DNA from: Myxococcota bacterium | Lineage (GTDB): Bacteria; Myxococcota; B64-G9 | NCBI GenBank assembly: GCA_022710975.1 | Contig: JAKLGA010000008.1 | Coordinates: 248,001-312,000 of the forward strand | DNA length: 64,000 bases | Direction of reading: 5' to 3' | Shown: positions 40,830 through 49,202 of the stretch, one piece after another | Layout: each line of letters starts with the position of its first letter | How positions within the stretch are numbered: position 1 is the stretch's first letter | Translations under genes and position numbers: made by a program | Notes under the pieces: model-generated | What the model saw: only the letters and a program-made list of their open reading frames with translations | Database searches by the model: none | Told to the model about the DNA's origin: nothing

Positions 40830-41216
40830 TCAGTTCGCGCTGGCGCTGCCCACCACGCCGCCCTCGACGAAGCGCAGCGCGGTCTGCGGGATGGCCTCGC
40901 AGGCCCACTTGACCTCGAGGCCGGTCACCCGCGCCGGCTTCTGGCCCCGCACCTTCTGCGCGGGCTCGGGCGGCAGGTTGGTCGCGGCGCAGGCCACCAC
41001 CTCCTGGCGCCCGCAGCCGCTCACCCGCAGGAAACGCCGGGCGTCGGCGGGCTCGCGCACCACCTGGCTGGTCAGGTTCTCCACCTTGAGCTGCTCGTCG
41101 CCGCAGGCGAGCTGCGGCTCGGCCGCGCGGGTGGCCTGGCACAGGATCGAGCTGCAGCAGCCGCCGGCCAGCAGGCCCGCGACCAGGACGGACAGGACGA
41201 ACGCGGTGGCCTTCAT
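40830..41216 (-). CDS. Small lipoprotein
   Basis: This 128-residue lipoprotein has the signal MKATAFVLSVLVAGLLAGGC (Cys20), directly followed by another Cys. The mature part has about eight Cys and a strand-rich middle (EVVACAATNLPPEP). A similar layout (a Cys-Gly-Arg-Q-E-V-V-A-C segment, then a C-terminal ALRFV strand) occurs in many small myxobacterial lipoproteins of unknown role. GAAGGAGGAGG precedes the ATG at 41216. It ends 202 bases before the next lipoprotein gene on the same strand. Confidence 0.68.
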   Translation of the reverse strand: MKATAFVLSVLVAGLLAGGCCSSILCQATRAAEPQLACGDEQLKVENLTSQVVREPADARRFLRVSGCGRQEVVACAATNLPPEPAQKVRGQKPARVTGLEVKWACEAIPQTALRFVEGGVVGSASAN

Positions 41217-41348
41217 GCTCCTCCTCCTTCGGCAGGGTTCAGTGCCAGGGTAGGCGGGCGGGGTCATGCCGCCATCATCGGCGCGTCACGGATCGGTCAC
41301 CGCGCGCGCGGGCGGCGTGGTACAGTCGGCCTCCGAGGAGGCTCGCCG

Positions 41349-43148
41349 ATGGCGGAGAGACGCATGGGCGCCGTGCTGGCCGGGCTGGTGCTGGCCGTGA
41401 TCCCCCTGGTGATCCTGTACCTGGTGGTGCCGACGGCCCCGCCCGGATCGTCCCGCCCCGCGGAGGCCGACGACGAGGGGGGCTGGCCCGAGGAGCCCGC
41501 GCCCCCGGCCCACCCGGACTTCCCCACGCCCGAGGCGGCCGGCACCCAGGCCGTGTTCCTGCTGGAGGAGCCGCCCCGCAGCCCGCGCGTCGAGGCGGTC
41601 GAGGTGCCCGACCGCCGCGGGCTCACCGCCACGGCGCACGCCTACTGCGAGCTGGAGGGCAACCAGGTGATCTGCTCGCCGGCCCTCTCAGAGCCTCCGC
41701 CCGGCGCGAGCCACCACCGGGTCGAGCGCCAGGGCAGCCAGGCCGTGCTGGTCGAGCACCGCCGGCCCGACGGCCGGGTGGCGGAGACCCTCGTGCTGAC
41801 CCGCCTGCCCGACGGGACCGCGCTCAGGATCGCCCGGCTGGACGAGTTCGGCGCGCTCGACTGGGTGCGGGAGTTCAGCGACCAGGGCCGGCGCTACGGG
41901 GAGCGGCTGCGCAACGGCGCCAACCGGCTGTCCGGCTGCGGGTCGGTGCGGCTCGAGCCCGACGACCGGGGCAGGATCGCGGCCCTCACCTGCCTGGAGT
42001 GGAGCGGACGGCCCATGCTGGACGCGACCGGCGTGGCCACCCGGCGCATGGAGCGGGACGAGGGCGGCTTCCTCCGATCCATCTCCAACCTGGGCCTGGC
42101 CGGCGAGCCCCTGGCCGACCACTTCGGGGTCCAGCGCGCCGAGCTCGAGCGCGACGGGAACGGCCGCGTGGTCCTGGAAGCCTTCCGCGGGCTGGACCAC
42201 GAGCCGGTGCTCTCCGCGGAGCAGGGCTGCGCGGCCAGGCGCACCCGCTACTCGGCCCGCGGCCTGCCCGAGGAGCTCACCTGCCTGGACGCGGCCGGGC
42301 GCCCCACCCCCGGCGCCCAGGGCATCACCGTCGAGCGGCGCGAGCACGACGCGCGCGGCTGCCTGACGCTGCGCCAGTTCCAGGACCCGGCAGGCGCGCC
42401 CCAGGCCGATGTCCACGGGGTGGCCGGCCACCGCTTCCTGGTGGACGAGAGCTGCCTGGAGCTGTCCGACACGTGCCTGGACGCGGCCGGCCAGCCGTGC
42501 GCCTGCGGCCCCGGCCGGCCCGCCCGCCTCGAGCAGCGCTACGACGCGCGCGGCCAGCTCGTGTCCGTGCGCGCCTACGCGGCCGACGGGACACCAGGGC
42601 AGGACGCCGGCTACGGCGTGTTCGAGGTGCGCCTGGGCTACGACGGCTGGGGCAACCAGGTACGCGAGGCCTGCTACGACGCCGCCGGGGAGCCCGTCGA
42701 CTGCGGCTCCACCGGCTTTCACGAGATCGTGCGAGAGCCGGACGAGGCCGGGCGCAGCGTGCGCGAGACCTTCCTCGACAGCCAGGGACGGCGCGCGCGG
42801 AACCTGAGCACCTGGGAGCGGCGTCTGCGCTACGACAACTACGACCACCTGAGCGAGACCCGCTCGCTCGACCAGCGCGGGGAGCTGGTCGAGTCGCTCG
42901 GCCTGGCCATCCGCCGCCAGCTCTACGACCGTGGCCACCGCCTGTTCGGCGTGCTGCTGTTCGACGCCCAGGACCGCCCCGCCCGCTACGGCGGCTGCTT
43001 CACCGGGGTGGAGTGCCCGGACACCGCCTGGCACGCGGTGCGCGTGGTGCGCGCCACGAACGGGCGGCTGGTGAAGAACCAGTACTTCGACGCCCGTCGC
43101 CAGCTCGTCCTGGAGCTCGACTGCGCGCGCTCGAAGTGCTTCCAGTGA
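41349..43148 (+). CDS. Membrane-anchored RHS/YD-repeat-like protein
   Basis: This 599-residue protein has an N-terminal anchor (GAVLAGLVLAVIPLVILYLV, residues 7-26), a Pro-rich linker and a repetitive body from about residue 120. The repeats read like YD/RHS units: GLPEELTCLDAAGRPTPG, YDARGQLVSVRAYAADG, YDGWGNQVREACYDAAGEP and RYDNYDHLSETRSLDQRG. They number about a dozen and lack the RHS core and a toxin tip. Cys residues within the DAAG.P units may pair. GAGGAGG stands before the ATG, with TACAGT as a possible -10 at 41319-41324. It is probably a periplasmic or surface scaffold; toxin delivery is not supported. Confidence 0.7.
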   Translation: MAERRMGAVLAGLVLAVIPLVILYLVVPTAPPGSSRPAEADDEGGWPEEPAPPAHPDFPTPEAAGTQAVFLLEEPPRSPRVEAVEVPDRRGLTATAHAYCELEGNQVICSPALSEPPPGASHHRVERQGSQAVLVEHRRPDGRVAETLVLTRLPDGTALRIARLDEFGALDWVREFSDQGRRYGERLRNGANRLSGCGSVRLEPDDRGRIAALTCLEWSGRPMLDATGVATRRMERDEGGFLRSISNLGLAGEPLADHFGVQRAELERDGNGRVVLEAFRGLDHEPVLSAEQGCAARRTRYSARGLPEELTCLDAAGRPTPGAQGITVERREHDARGCLTLRQFQDPAGAPQADVHGVAGHRFLVDESCLELSDTCLDAAGQPCACGPGRPARLEQRYDARGQLVSVRAYAADGTPGQDAGYGVFEVRLGYDGWGNQVREACYDAAGEPVDCGSTGFHEIVREPDEAGRSVRETFLDSQGRRARNLSTWERRLRYDNYDHLSETRSLDQRGELVESLGLAIRRQLYDRGHRLFGVLLFDAQDRPARYGGCFTGVECPDTAWHAVRVVRATNGRLVKNQYFDARRQLVLELDCARSKCFQ

Positions 43149-43165
43149 TCTGCGGGGGGGTGGGC

Positions 43166-44665
43166 ATGCTGGAGGCCATCGATCTGCGCAAGCGGCTGGG
43201 GAAGAGGGAGGCCAGGGCGGCCATGGCCCGGCTGGAGCTGCGCCTGGCCGACCTGCAGCGCCGCGCGCGCGACCAGCACCTGCCGGTGCTGGTGGTCTTC
43301 GAGGGCTGGAGCGCAGCGGGCAAGGGCACGCTGATCAACAAGCTCATCCTGCCGCTCGACCCGCGCGGTTTCGAGGTGCACTCGATCGGCGAGCCCAACG
43401 CGGGCGAGCGCCGTAGGCCCCTGCTGTGGCGCTTCTGGCGCCGCACTCCGGCCCGCGGGCGCATGGCCATCTTCGATCGCTCCTGGTACCGGCGGGTGCT
43501 GGCCGAGCGCATCAACGACGGGCTGGAGCCGGACGAGCTGCGCCAGGCCTTCGCCGAGATCCGCGACTTCGAGCGCTACCTGGCCGACGATGGGGCTGTG
43601 CTGATCAAGTTCTTCCTGCACATCGATCGCAAGGAGCAGCACAAGCGCCTCGAGCGGCTGGCCCAGAACCCGGCCGTCGCCTGGCGGGTGACGGAGGCCG
43701 ACTGGCGCCAGCAGCGCCGCTACCCGCGCTGGGTCCGGGCCATCGACCAGATGCTGGAGAGCACCGACACGGACTACGCGCCCTGGACGGTGGTGGAGGC
43801 GCACGACGAGCGCTTCGCGGCCGTCAAGGTGCTGCAGACCTGCGTACGCGCGCTCGAGGCCGCCACCCGCCCGCGCCGCGCCGCCCCCGCCTGCAGGCCC
43901 GTCGCGGAGGCGCCGGACCCCGGCCCGCCCGGCCTGGACGCCTCGGTGCTGGCCAGCGTGGACCTCACCCGGACGATCGGCCCGCGCCCATACAAACGCC
44001 GGCTGGAGCTGCTCCAGGCGCGCATGCGCGAGCTGGAGCACACGCTGTACGCGCGGCGGGTGCCGCTGGTGATCGTGTTCGAGGGCTGGGACGCGGCCGG
44101 CAAGGGCGGCGCCATCCGCCGCCTGACGAGCAACCTCGATCCGCGCGGCTACCGGGTGGTGCCGGTGGCGGCGCCCAACGATCTGGAGAAGGATCATCAC
44201 TGGCTGTGGCGCTTCTGGATTCACGTGCCCAAGACGGGCCACATCACCATGTTCGATCGCTCCTGGTACGGGCGGGTGCTGGTGGAGCGGGTGGAGGGCT
44301 TCTGCAGCCAGGCGGAGTGGCGCCGGGCCTACCGGGAGATCAACTCCATGGAGCAGCACCTGACCCGCTTCGGGGTGGTACTGGTCAAGTTCTGGCTGCA
44401 CATCGACGCGGCCGAGCAGCTCCGGCGTTTCCGCGAGCGCCAGCGCACCGCCTCCAAGCGCTGGAAGATCTCCAGCGAGGACTGGCGCAACCGCGAGAAG
44501 TGGGACGCCTACCGGGACGCCGTGGACGAGATGTTGGTGCGCACCTCCACCACCTTCGCCCCCTGGACCATCGTCGAGTCCAACCAGAAGGAGTTCGCCC
44601 GCATCAAGGTGCTGGAGACGGTGGTCGCGGCCGCGGAGGCCGGCACCGAGCGCAAGGGGCGCTGA
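43166..44665 (+). CDS. pap: Polyphosphate:AMP phosphotransferase (tandem PPK2)
   Basis: This 499-residue protein has two PPK2 domains (about 20-225 and 265-495), the arrangement of class II PPK2 enzymes that phosphorylate AMP to ADP with polyphosphate. Domain one has GWSAAGKGT (Walker A), FDRSWYRRVL and a lid-like HK..L. Domain two has GWDAAGKGG, FDRSWYGRVL and W.I. Both Walker motifs look intact, though in known members one domain dominates. The ATG at 43166 lies 18 bases after the RHS-like gene, with a G-rich site upstream. It is convergent with ppk1, six bases apart, within a polyphosphate gene cluster. Confidence 0.9.
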   Translation: MLEAIDLRKRLGKREARAAMARLELRLADLQRRARDQHLPVLVVFEGWSAAGKGTLINKLILPLDPRGFEVHSIGEPNAGERRRPLLWRFWRRTPARGRMAIFDRSWYRRVLAERINDGLEPDELRQAFAEIRDFERYLADDGAVLIKFFLHIDRKEQHKRLERLAQNPAVAWRVTEADWRQQRRYPRWVRAIDQMLESTDTDYAPWTVVEAHDERFAAVKVLQTCVRALEAATRPRRAAPACRPVAEAPDPGPPGLDASVLASVDLTRTIGPRPYKRRLELLQARMRELEHTLYARRVPLVIVFEGWDAAGKGGAIRRLTSNLDPRGYRVVPVAAPNDLEKDHHWLWRFWIHVPKTGHITMFDRSWYGRVLVERVEGFCSQAEWRRAYREINSMEQHLTRFGVVLVKFWLHIDAAEQLRRFRERQRTASKRWKISSEDWRNREKWDAYRDAVDEMLVRTSTTFAPWTIVESNQKEFARIKVLETVVAAAEAGTERKGR

Positions 44666-44671
44666 GCGGCC

Positions 44672-46852
44672 TCACTCGGGCAGCAGGGCCCGGCGGGCGC
44701 GCTCCATCAGCGCGGCGTGCGTGCCGATCGCCCCGGGCCCGCCGCCCTCGGCGGGTTTGCGCTGCTGGTAGCTGCCGTCCGGGCGCATGTCCCAGGCCGA
44801 GCGATGGTCCTGCAGCATGACCTCCAGGAGCTCCCACAGGCGCGCCCGGGCCTGGGTGTCCTCCACCGGGGTCACCAGCTCCACACGGTTCTGCAAGTTG
44901 CGGTACATCCAGTCGGCCGAGCCGAGGTAGAACTCGCCCTCGGCTGGCTTGTCCTGACCGGCGGCGAAGTGGAACACGCGCGCGTGCTCCAGGAAACGCC
45001 CGATCACCGAGCTGACCCGGATGGTCTCGCTGAGATCCTTGACCCCGGGCCGCAGGCAGCAGAACCCGCGCACGACCAGCTCGATGGGCACCCCGGCCCG
45101 CGAGGCCTGGTAGAGCGCGGCGATGATCTTGCGATCCTCGAGCTGGTTCATCTTGGCCACGATGCGGGCCGGCTTGCCGGCCTTGCGGTTCTCGGCCTCG
45201 CGCCGGATGAGCCCCAGCAGGCGTTCGCGCATGGTCACCGGGGCCACCAGCAGCTTGCGGTACTCCCTCTTCAGCGAGCGGCCGGTGAGGAAGTGGAACA
45301 GGTCCACCAGATCGCCGGTCAGCTCGGGCCGGCAGGTCAGCAGGCTCACGTCGGTGTACAGCCGGGCGGTGGCCACGTGGTAGTTGCCGGTGCCGATGTG
45401 GGCGTAGCAGCGCAGGCCCTCGGGCTCGTTGCGCACCACCAGGGTCGTCTTGGTGTGGGTCTTCAGCCCCACGATGCCGTACACCACGTGCACCCCGGCC
45501 TCCTCCAGCATCTGGGCCAGGTGGATGTTGCGCTGCTCGTCGAAGCGCGCCTTGAGCTCGACGATGGCCACGACCTGCTTGCCGGCCTCGGCGGCCCGGA
45601 CCAGGGCCGGGATGAACGGGCTGTCGTCCCCGGTGCGGTAGAGCGTGATCTTGATGGCCTCCACCTGGGGATCCTCGGCCGCGGCGGTGACGAACCGCTC
45701 CACGCTGTGCTCGAAGCTCTCGTAGGGGTGGTGCACCACCAGATCGCGCCGCCGGATGGCGGCAAAGATGTCCACGCGCTCGTCGGACAGGGCCTTGGGC
45801 GGAAGCGGTGACCAGCGCGGGTAGCGCAGCTCCGGCAGCGGCAGATCGGCGATCAGCTTCAGCGCGCCGTAGTCCAGGAGCGCCGGCATGACGTACACGT
45901 CCTCCTCGGCGAGCTCGAGCTCCTCCATCAGGAAGCGCTGCATCCAGCCCACCGGGTCGGGGCCGTGCTCCAGGCGCACGGCGCGCTCGAACCGGCGCTG
46001 CCTGAGCTCCTGCTCGATCAGCTCCAGCAGATCGTCGGCGTCGGCCTCGTCCCGCTCCACGTCGGCGTTGCGCGTGATGCGGAAGGGCATCTGGTTGCGA
46101 ATCTCCATGCCGGGGAAGAGGTCCTGGACGAACTGCTGGACCAGCGCCAGGATGCTGAGGAAACGGTGCCCGGTGCCCGCCGCGTCCAGGCGCACGAAGG
46201 GCGGCAGGTTGGGCGGGATCTTGATGCGGGCGAACAGTTTCTCCTTGTGGCCCGGGTGGCGCAGGCTGACCCCGAGCGAGGTGGACAGGTTGGACAGGAA
46301 GGGGAAGGGGTGGCCCGGGTCCACCGACAGCGGGGTGAGCACCGGGAAGACGCGCTGGCGGAAGATGGCCGCGGCCTCGCCCCGCTCCTCCTTGCTGAGC
46401 TGGTCCCAGCCCAGCAGGTGGACCTGCTGCCGCGCGAGCTCCGGCACGAGCTGCTCCTGGTAGACGCGGGCCTGCTCGGCCAGCATGGGCAGGATGGCCT
46501 TGCGGATGGCCTGCAGCTGCTCCTGCGGGTCCATGCCGTGCGGGCCGCGCCGGAGCACGCCCGCCTGCACCTGGCGCTTGAGGAGGTTCAAGCGCTTCAT
46601 CACGAACTCGTCCAGGTTCGAGGTGAAGATGGCCAGGAAGCGCGCCCGCTCCAGCAGCGGCGTGCGCTCGTCGGCCGCCTCGTGCAGCACCCGGCGGTTG
46701 AACTCCAGCCAGCTCAGCTCCCGGTTGAGGTACTCGCGCGCCGTCAACCCGTGGCTGGGATCGGACTCCAGCCCCTTCAGCGGTCCCAGCTTCACCTTGC
46801 GCACCTTGCGCTTGCGCCCCGGGCGCTGCGCGTCATGCTCCTTGGCGGCCAT
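44672..46852 (-). CDS. ppk1: Polyphosphate kinase 1
   Basis: PPK1 makes polyphosphate from ATP by an autophosphorylated His. The 726-residue protein has the N-terminal NRELSWLEFNRRVL, the middle DPQVEAIKITLYRTGDDSP, KARFDEQRNI, and YAHIGTGNYH.ATARLYTD, whose first His is the phosphorylated residue. Further on come RGFCCLRPGV and FLEHARVFHF, matching the second essential His. The ATG at 46852 lies 20 bases inside the end of the fusion gene upstream, with GAGGAGG before it. The length and motifs are standard. It is the last gene of the operon ankyrin, CHAD, MPE-HD, ppk1. Confidence 0.94.
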   Translation of the reverse strand: MAAKEHDAQRPGRKRKVRKVKLGPLKGLESDPSHGLTAREYLNRELSWLEFNRRVLHEAADERTPLLERARFLAIFTSNLDEFVMKRLNLLKRQVQAGVLRRGPHGMDPQEQLQAIRKAILPMLAEQARVYQEQLVPELARQQVHLLGWDQLSKEERGEAAAIFRQRVFPVLTPLSVDPGHPFPFLSNLSTSLGVSLRHPGHKEKLFARIKIPPNLPPFVRLDAAGTGHRFLSILALVQQFVQDLFPGMEIRNQMPFRITRNADVERDEADADDLLELIEQELRQRRFERAVRLEHGPDPVGWMQRFLMEELELAEEDVYVMPALLDYGALKLIADLPLPELRYPRWSPLPPKALSDERVDIFAAIRRRDLVVHHPYESFEHSVERFVTAAAEDPQVEAIKITLYRTGDDSPFIPALVRAAEAGKQVVAIVELKARFDEQRNIHLAQMLEEAGVHVVYGIVGLKTHTKTTLVVRNEPEGLRCYAHIGTGNYHVATARLYTDVSLLTCRPELTGDLVDLFHFLTGRSLKREYRKLLVAPVTMRERLLGLIRREAENRKAGKPARIVAKMNQLEDRKIIAALYQASRAGVPIELVVRGFCCLRPGVKDLSETIRVSSVIGRFLEHARVFHFAAGQDKPAEGEFYLGSADWMYRNLQNRVELVTPVEDTQARARLWELLEVMLQDHRSAWDMRPDGSYQQRKPAEGGGPGAIGTHAALMERARRALLPE

Positions 46853-48197
46853 GCAGCCCTCCTCGCTCGAGCGCCTCGAAGGACAGGACGACCTCCCGGC
46901 CCAGGGCCACGCGCAGCAGGTCGGCCTTGTCCCGGGCCGCGGCCCGCTCGCCCGCGCCCAGCCCGGCCACCTGGCAACTCACCCGCACCCGGCCGGGGCC
47001 GATCCGGCAGCGCAGCCCGTGCACCGCTCCCGCGTGACCCCGATCGAGCCCGTCGGCCAGGCGCAGCATGCCCCCCAGCAGCCGCACCCAGCGGCGCCGC
47101 TCGCGCCCCAGGGCCGCGTACTCCGCGTGCCGGCGGCTGGGCATGGCCTTGCGGTGGTAGCGGGCCACGCAGGCCACCAGCGCGCGCTCCGCCCCGCCCA
47201 GGGGCAGGCTGCGATCGGCCAGGATCAGCCGCTGGGACGCCTTGTGATGTCCGCTCGCGCCCTCCACCCAGCCCAGATCGTGCAGCCAGGCGGCGCACGC
47301 CAGCCAGGCGCGGGTCTGCGCGGGCAGCCGGTGCAGCCCGCCGAGCTCGTCGAACAGCGCCAGCGCCAGCCGGGCCACCTGCCGGGCGTGCCCGAGCTCG
47401 GCGGGCACCAGGCGCCGCGCCAGGGCCTGGCTGGCCTCGGCCAGCGCACCCTGCGCGGCCACCGGCGCCGGCTCGAGCGCGTCCAGGGGAGCGCCGCAGC
47501 GCAGCATGTCGGCGAAGGCCGGCGGCAGCCCGGCGTCGAGGATGGCCCGGGCGGCCGCCTCCACCGGGTAGGGCACGCGCACGTGCTCCACCCTCACCCG
47601 CCCGCGCGAGCCCAGCTCGAGCAGCGCGTAGCACGCCCGCGGGTCGCCGCCCTCGGGGCGCCCCACGGCCCCGGGGTTGACCACCCAGCGCCCTCCCACC
47701 TCGGCCGCGAAGGGCCGGTGGGTGTGCCCCAGCAGCAGCAGGTCCGCCCCGGCCCAATCGAGCAGCAGCCCGAGCTCGCGCGCGTCCAGGGCCGGTCCGA
47801 CGAATTCGAAGGGCTCGGGCCCCCGGTGCGCCAGGGCGATCCGCAGCCCGGCCTGTTCGAGCGCGAGGCGCTCGGGCAGCCGCTCCAGGAAGGCGCGCGC
47901 GGCCCGCGACAGCTGCGCGTGCGCCCAGCGGAAGGCCAGCAGCTTCTCGGGCCGCTTCTTCCCGGCCCAGGCCGCGGCCCGGGCCGGGTAGTCGAGCACC
48001 TTGCGGTCGTAGTTGCCGAGCACGGCGGGGTCGCCGCGGGCGCGCAGCCGCTCGACCACCTGCCCGGGGAAGGCGCCGTAGCCCACCAGATCCCCGAGCC
48101 ACCAGACGCCCTGCACCCTCCGGCGTCCGATGTCCGCCAGCACGGCGTCGAGCGCGTGCAGGTTGCCGTGGACGTCGCCCAGGGCTGCCACCCTCAC
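46833..48197 (-). CDS. Metallophosphoesterase fused to a Ppx/GppA-type HD domain
   Basis: This 454-residue cytosolic fusion begins with a calcineurin-like phosphoesterase (about 1-235) that has all metal-ligand motifs: GDVHGN (7-12), WLGDLVG, GNYD, ALAHRG, LGHTHRP and VNPGAVG. The C-terminal part (about 260-440) matches the HD domain that normally follows the ASKHA domain of exopolyphosphatase Ppx/GppA. It reads HARQVARLALALFDEL, WLHDLGW (His306-Asp307), GHHK, ARYHRKAMP and LRLADGLDRGH. The usual Ppx catalytic domain is absent and the phosphoesterase takes its place. The GTG start overlaps the CHAD stop by four bases, and the 3' end overlaps ppk1. A role as a polyphosphate or (p)ppGpp-type phosphatase is an inference from context. 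Confidence 0.85.
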   Translation of the reverse strand: MRVAALGDVHGNLHALDAVLADIGRRRVQGVWWLGDLVGYGAFPGQVVERLRARGDPAVLGNYDRKVLDYPARAAAWAGKKRPEKLLAFRWAHAQLSRAARAFLERLPERLALEQAGLRIALAHRGPEPFEFVGPALDARELGLLLDWAGADLLLLGHTHRPFAAEVGGRWVVNPGAVGRPEGGDPRACYALLELGSRGRVRVEHVRVPYPVEAAARAILDAGLPPAFADMLRCGAPLDALEPAPVAAQGALAEASQALARRLVPAELGHARQVARLALALFDELGGLHRLPAQTRAWLACAAWLHDLGWVEGASGHHKASQRLILADRSLPLGGAERALVACVARYHRKAMPSRRHAEYAALGRERRRWVRLLGGMLRLADGLDRGHAGAVHGLRCRIGPGRVRVSCQVAGLGAGERAAARDKADLLRVALGREVVLSFEALERGGLHGRQGA

Positions 48198-49189
48198 GAC
48201 GCGGCCCCTCCCTCGGCGCGCTGGCCGAGCAGGCCGAGCAGCTCGGGCCACAGGCGCGCCTCCCGGTGTCCGTCCCACAGGGCGACGAAACGGGCGTAGG
48301 TGGCCTCCCGGCGGGCGCGCCGGTCGTTCTCGACGAGCTCCAGGCCGGGTAGCAGCGCCCCGAAGGAGCGCGTGTGGCCCAGGAACTCGAGCGTGCGCTG
48401 GCGCTCGGCCTCGCGCAGCCCGGGCACGTAGGCCAGCCACACGTCGCAGTCGTGCAGCTCCCCCAGGAGGGTCTGCACCTTCTTGACCGCGGCCACGTAG
48501 GGCTCGAGCGCTCCCGGCAGCGCGGGCACGAACACCTCGAGCGTGTAGCGCAGGCGCTTGGCCGCGATGCGCATGCGATGCAGCGGCTCGATCGCGGTCG
48601 GATCGCGCACGAAGGGGTCGTAGGCCAGCAGGTCCTCGACCAGCACCCCGCTGGCCTGACGGGCCCGCAGCAGGGTGTAGGCCCCGGGCGCCCGGGCGCC
48701 GGCGCCCTGCAGCTCGGCCCGCACCCGGAGCTGCTGCAGGCTGTGGGCCACCTCGTCGAGCAGGTGCGAGGCCTCCAGTCCGTCCAGGGCCTCGCGCACG
48801 TCGGCCTGGGCCCTCCCGCGCGCCTGCCGGAGCCGCAGGGCCAGCCGCTCCAGCCCGGCCCTGGCCCGGTCCGCGCGGTGGGCGGCGCGGAGCTCCTCGA
48901 CCAGCGCGAGCTGCACGTCGAGGTCGCGCGCCTCGCCCAGCGCGCGCGTCACGGCCCGGGTGGCCCGCCGCCAGGAGCGCGCGGGCTTGCCCAGCAGGTC
49001 TTCGAACAGGCCGAGCGCCGTGCGTAAGCGGCGGCTGCCCACCCGCATGCGGTGGACGCACTCCGGGTCCTCGGACAGGCGCACGCCGGGGATCTCCAGG
49101 CGCACCGCCTCCAGGTGCGCGAGCAGGGTCTCGGCGCACAGCAGGGCATGACCTGCGTCCGCGGTCGGGGCTGGGGTGGTGGGCTCCAT
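48194..49189 (-). CDS. CHAD-domain protein
   Basis: CHAD proteins are all-helical, bind polyphosphate through basic and His-rich faces, and are often encoded with polyphosphate enzymes. This 331-residue protein has the two pseudo-repeats of the fold: VHRMRVGSRRLRTALGLF near residue 47 and LHRMRIAAKRLRYTLEVF near 200. The conserved His, Arg and Lys are in place. It is followed by the MPE-HD gene with a four-base overlap and then ppk1. The ATG at 49189 is chosen because it gives a typical CHAD N-terminus; a longer frame to 49255 overlaps the ankyrin gene. The start has a poor ribosome binding site. Confidence 0.88.
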   Translation of the reverse strand: MEPTTPAPTADAGHALLCAETLLAHLEAVRLEIPGVRLSEDPECVHRMRVGSRRLRTALGLFEDLLGKPARSWRRATRAVTRALGEARDLDVQLALVEELRAAHRADRARAGLERLALRLRQARGRAQADVREALDGLEASHLLDEVAHSLQQLRVRAELQGAGARAPGAYTLLRARQASGVLVEDLLAYDPFVRDPTAIEPLHRMRIAAKRLRYTLEVFVPALPGALEPYVAAVKKVQTLLGELHDCDVWLAYVPGLREAERQRTLEFLGHTRSFGALLPGLELVENDRRARREATYARFVALWDGHREARLWPELLGLLGQRAEGGAAS

Positions 49190-49202
49190 CGCGCCGCCGG
49201 GC

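Noticed and set aside
41349-43148. RHS-like protein as a polymorphic toxin.
   Set aside because: There is no RHS core motif, toxin tip or immunity gene directly after it; PPK2 follows.
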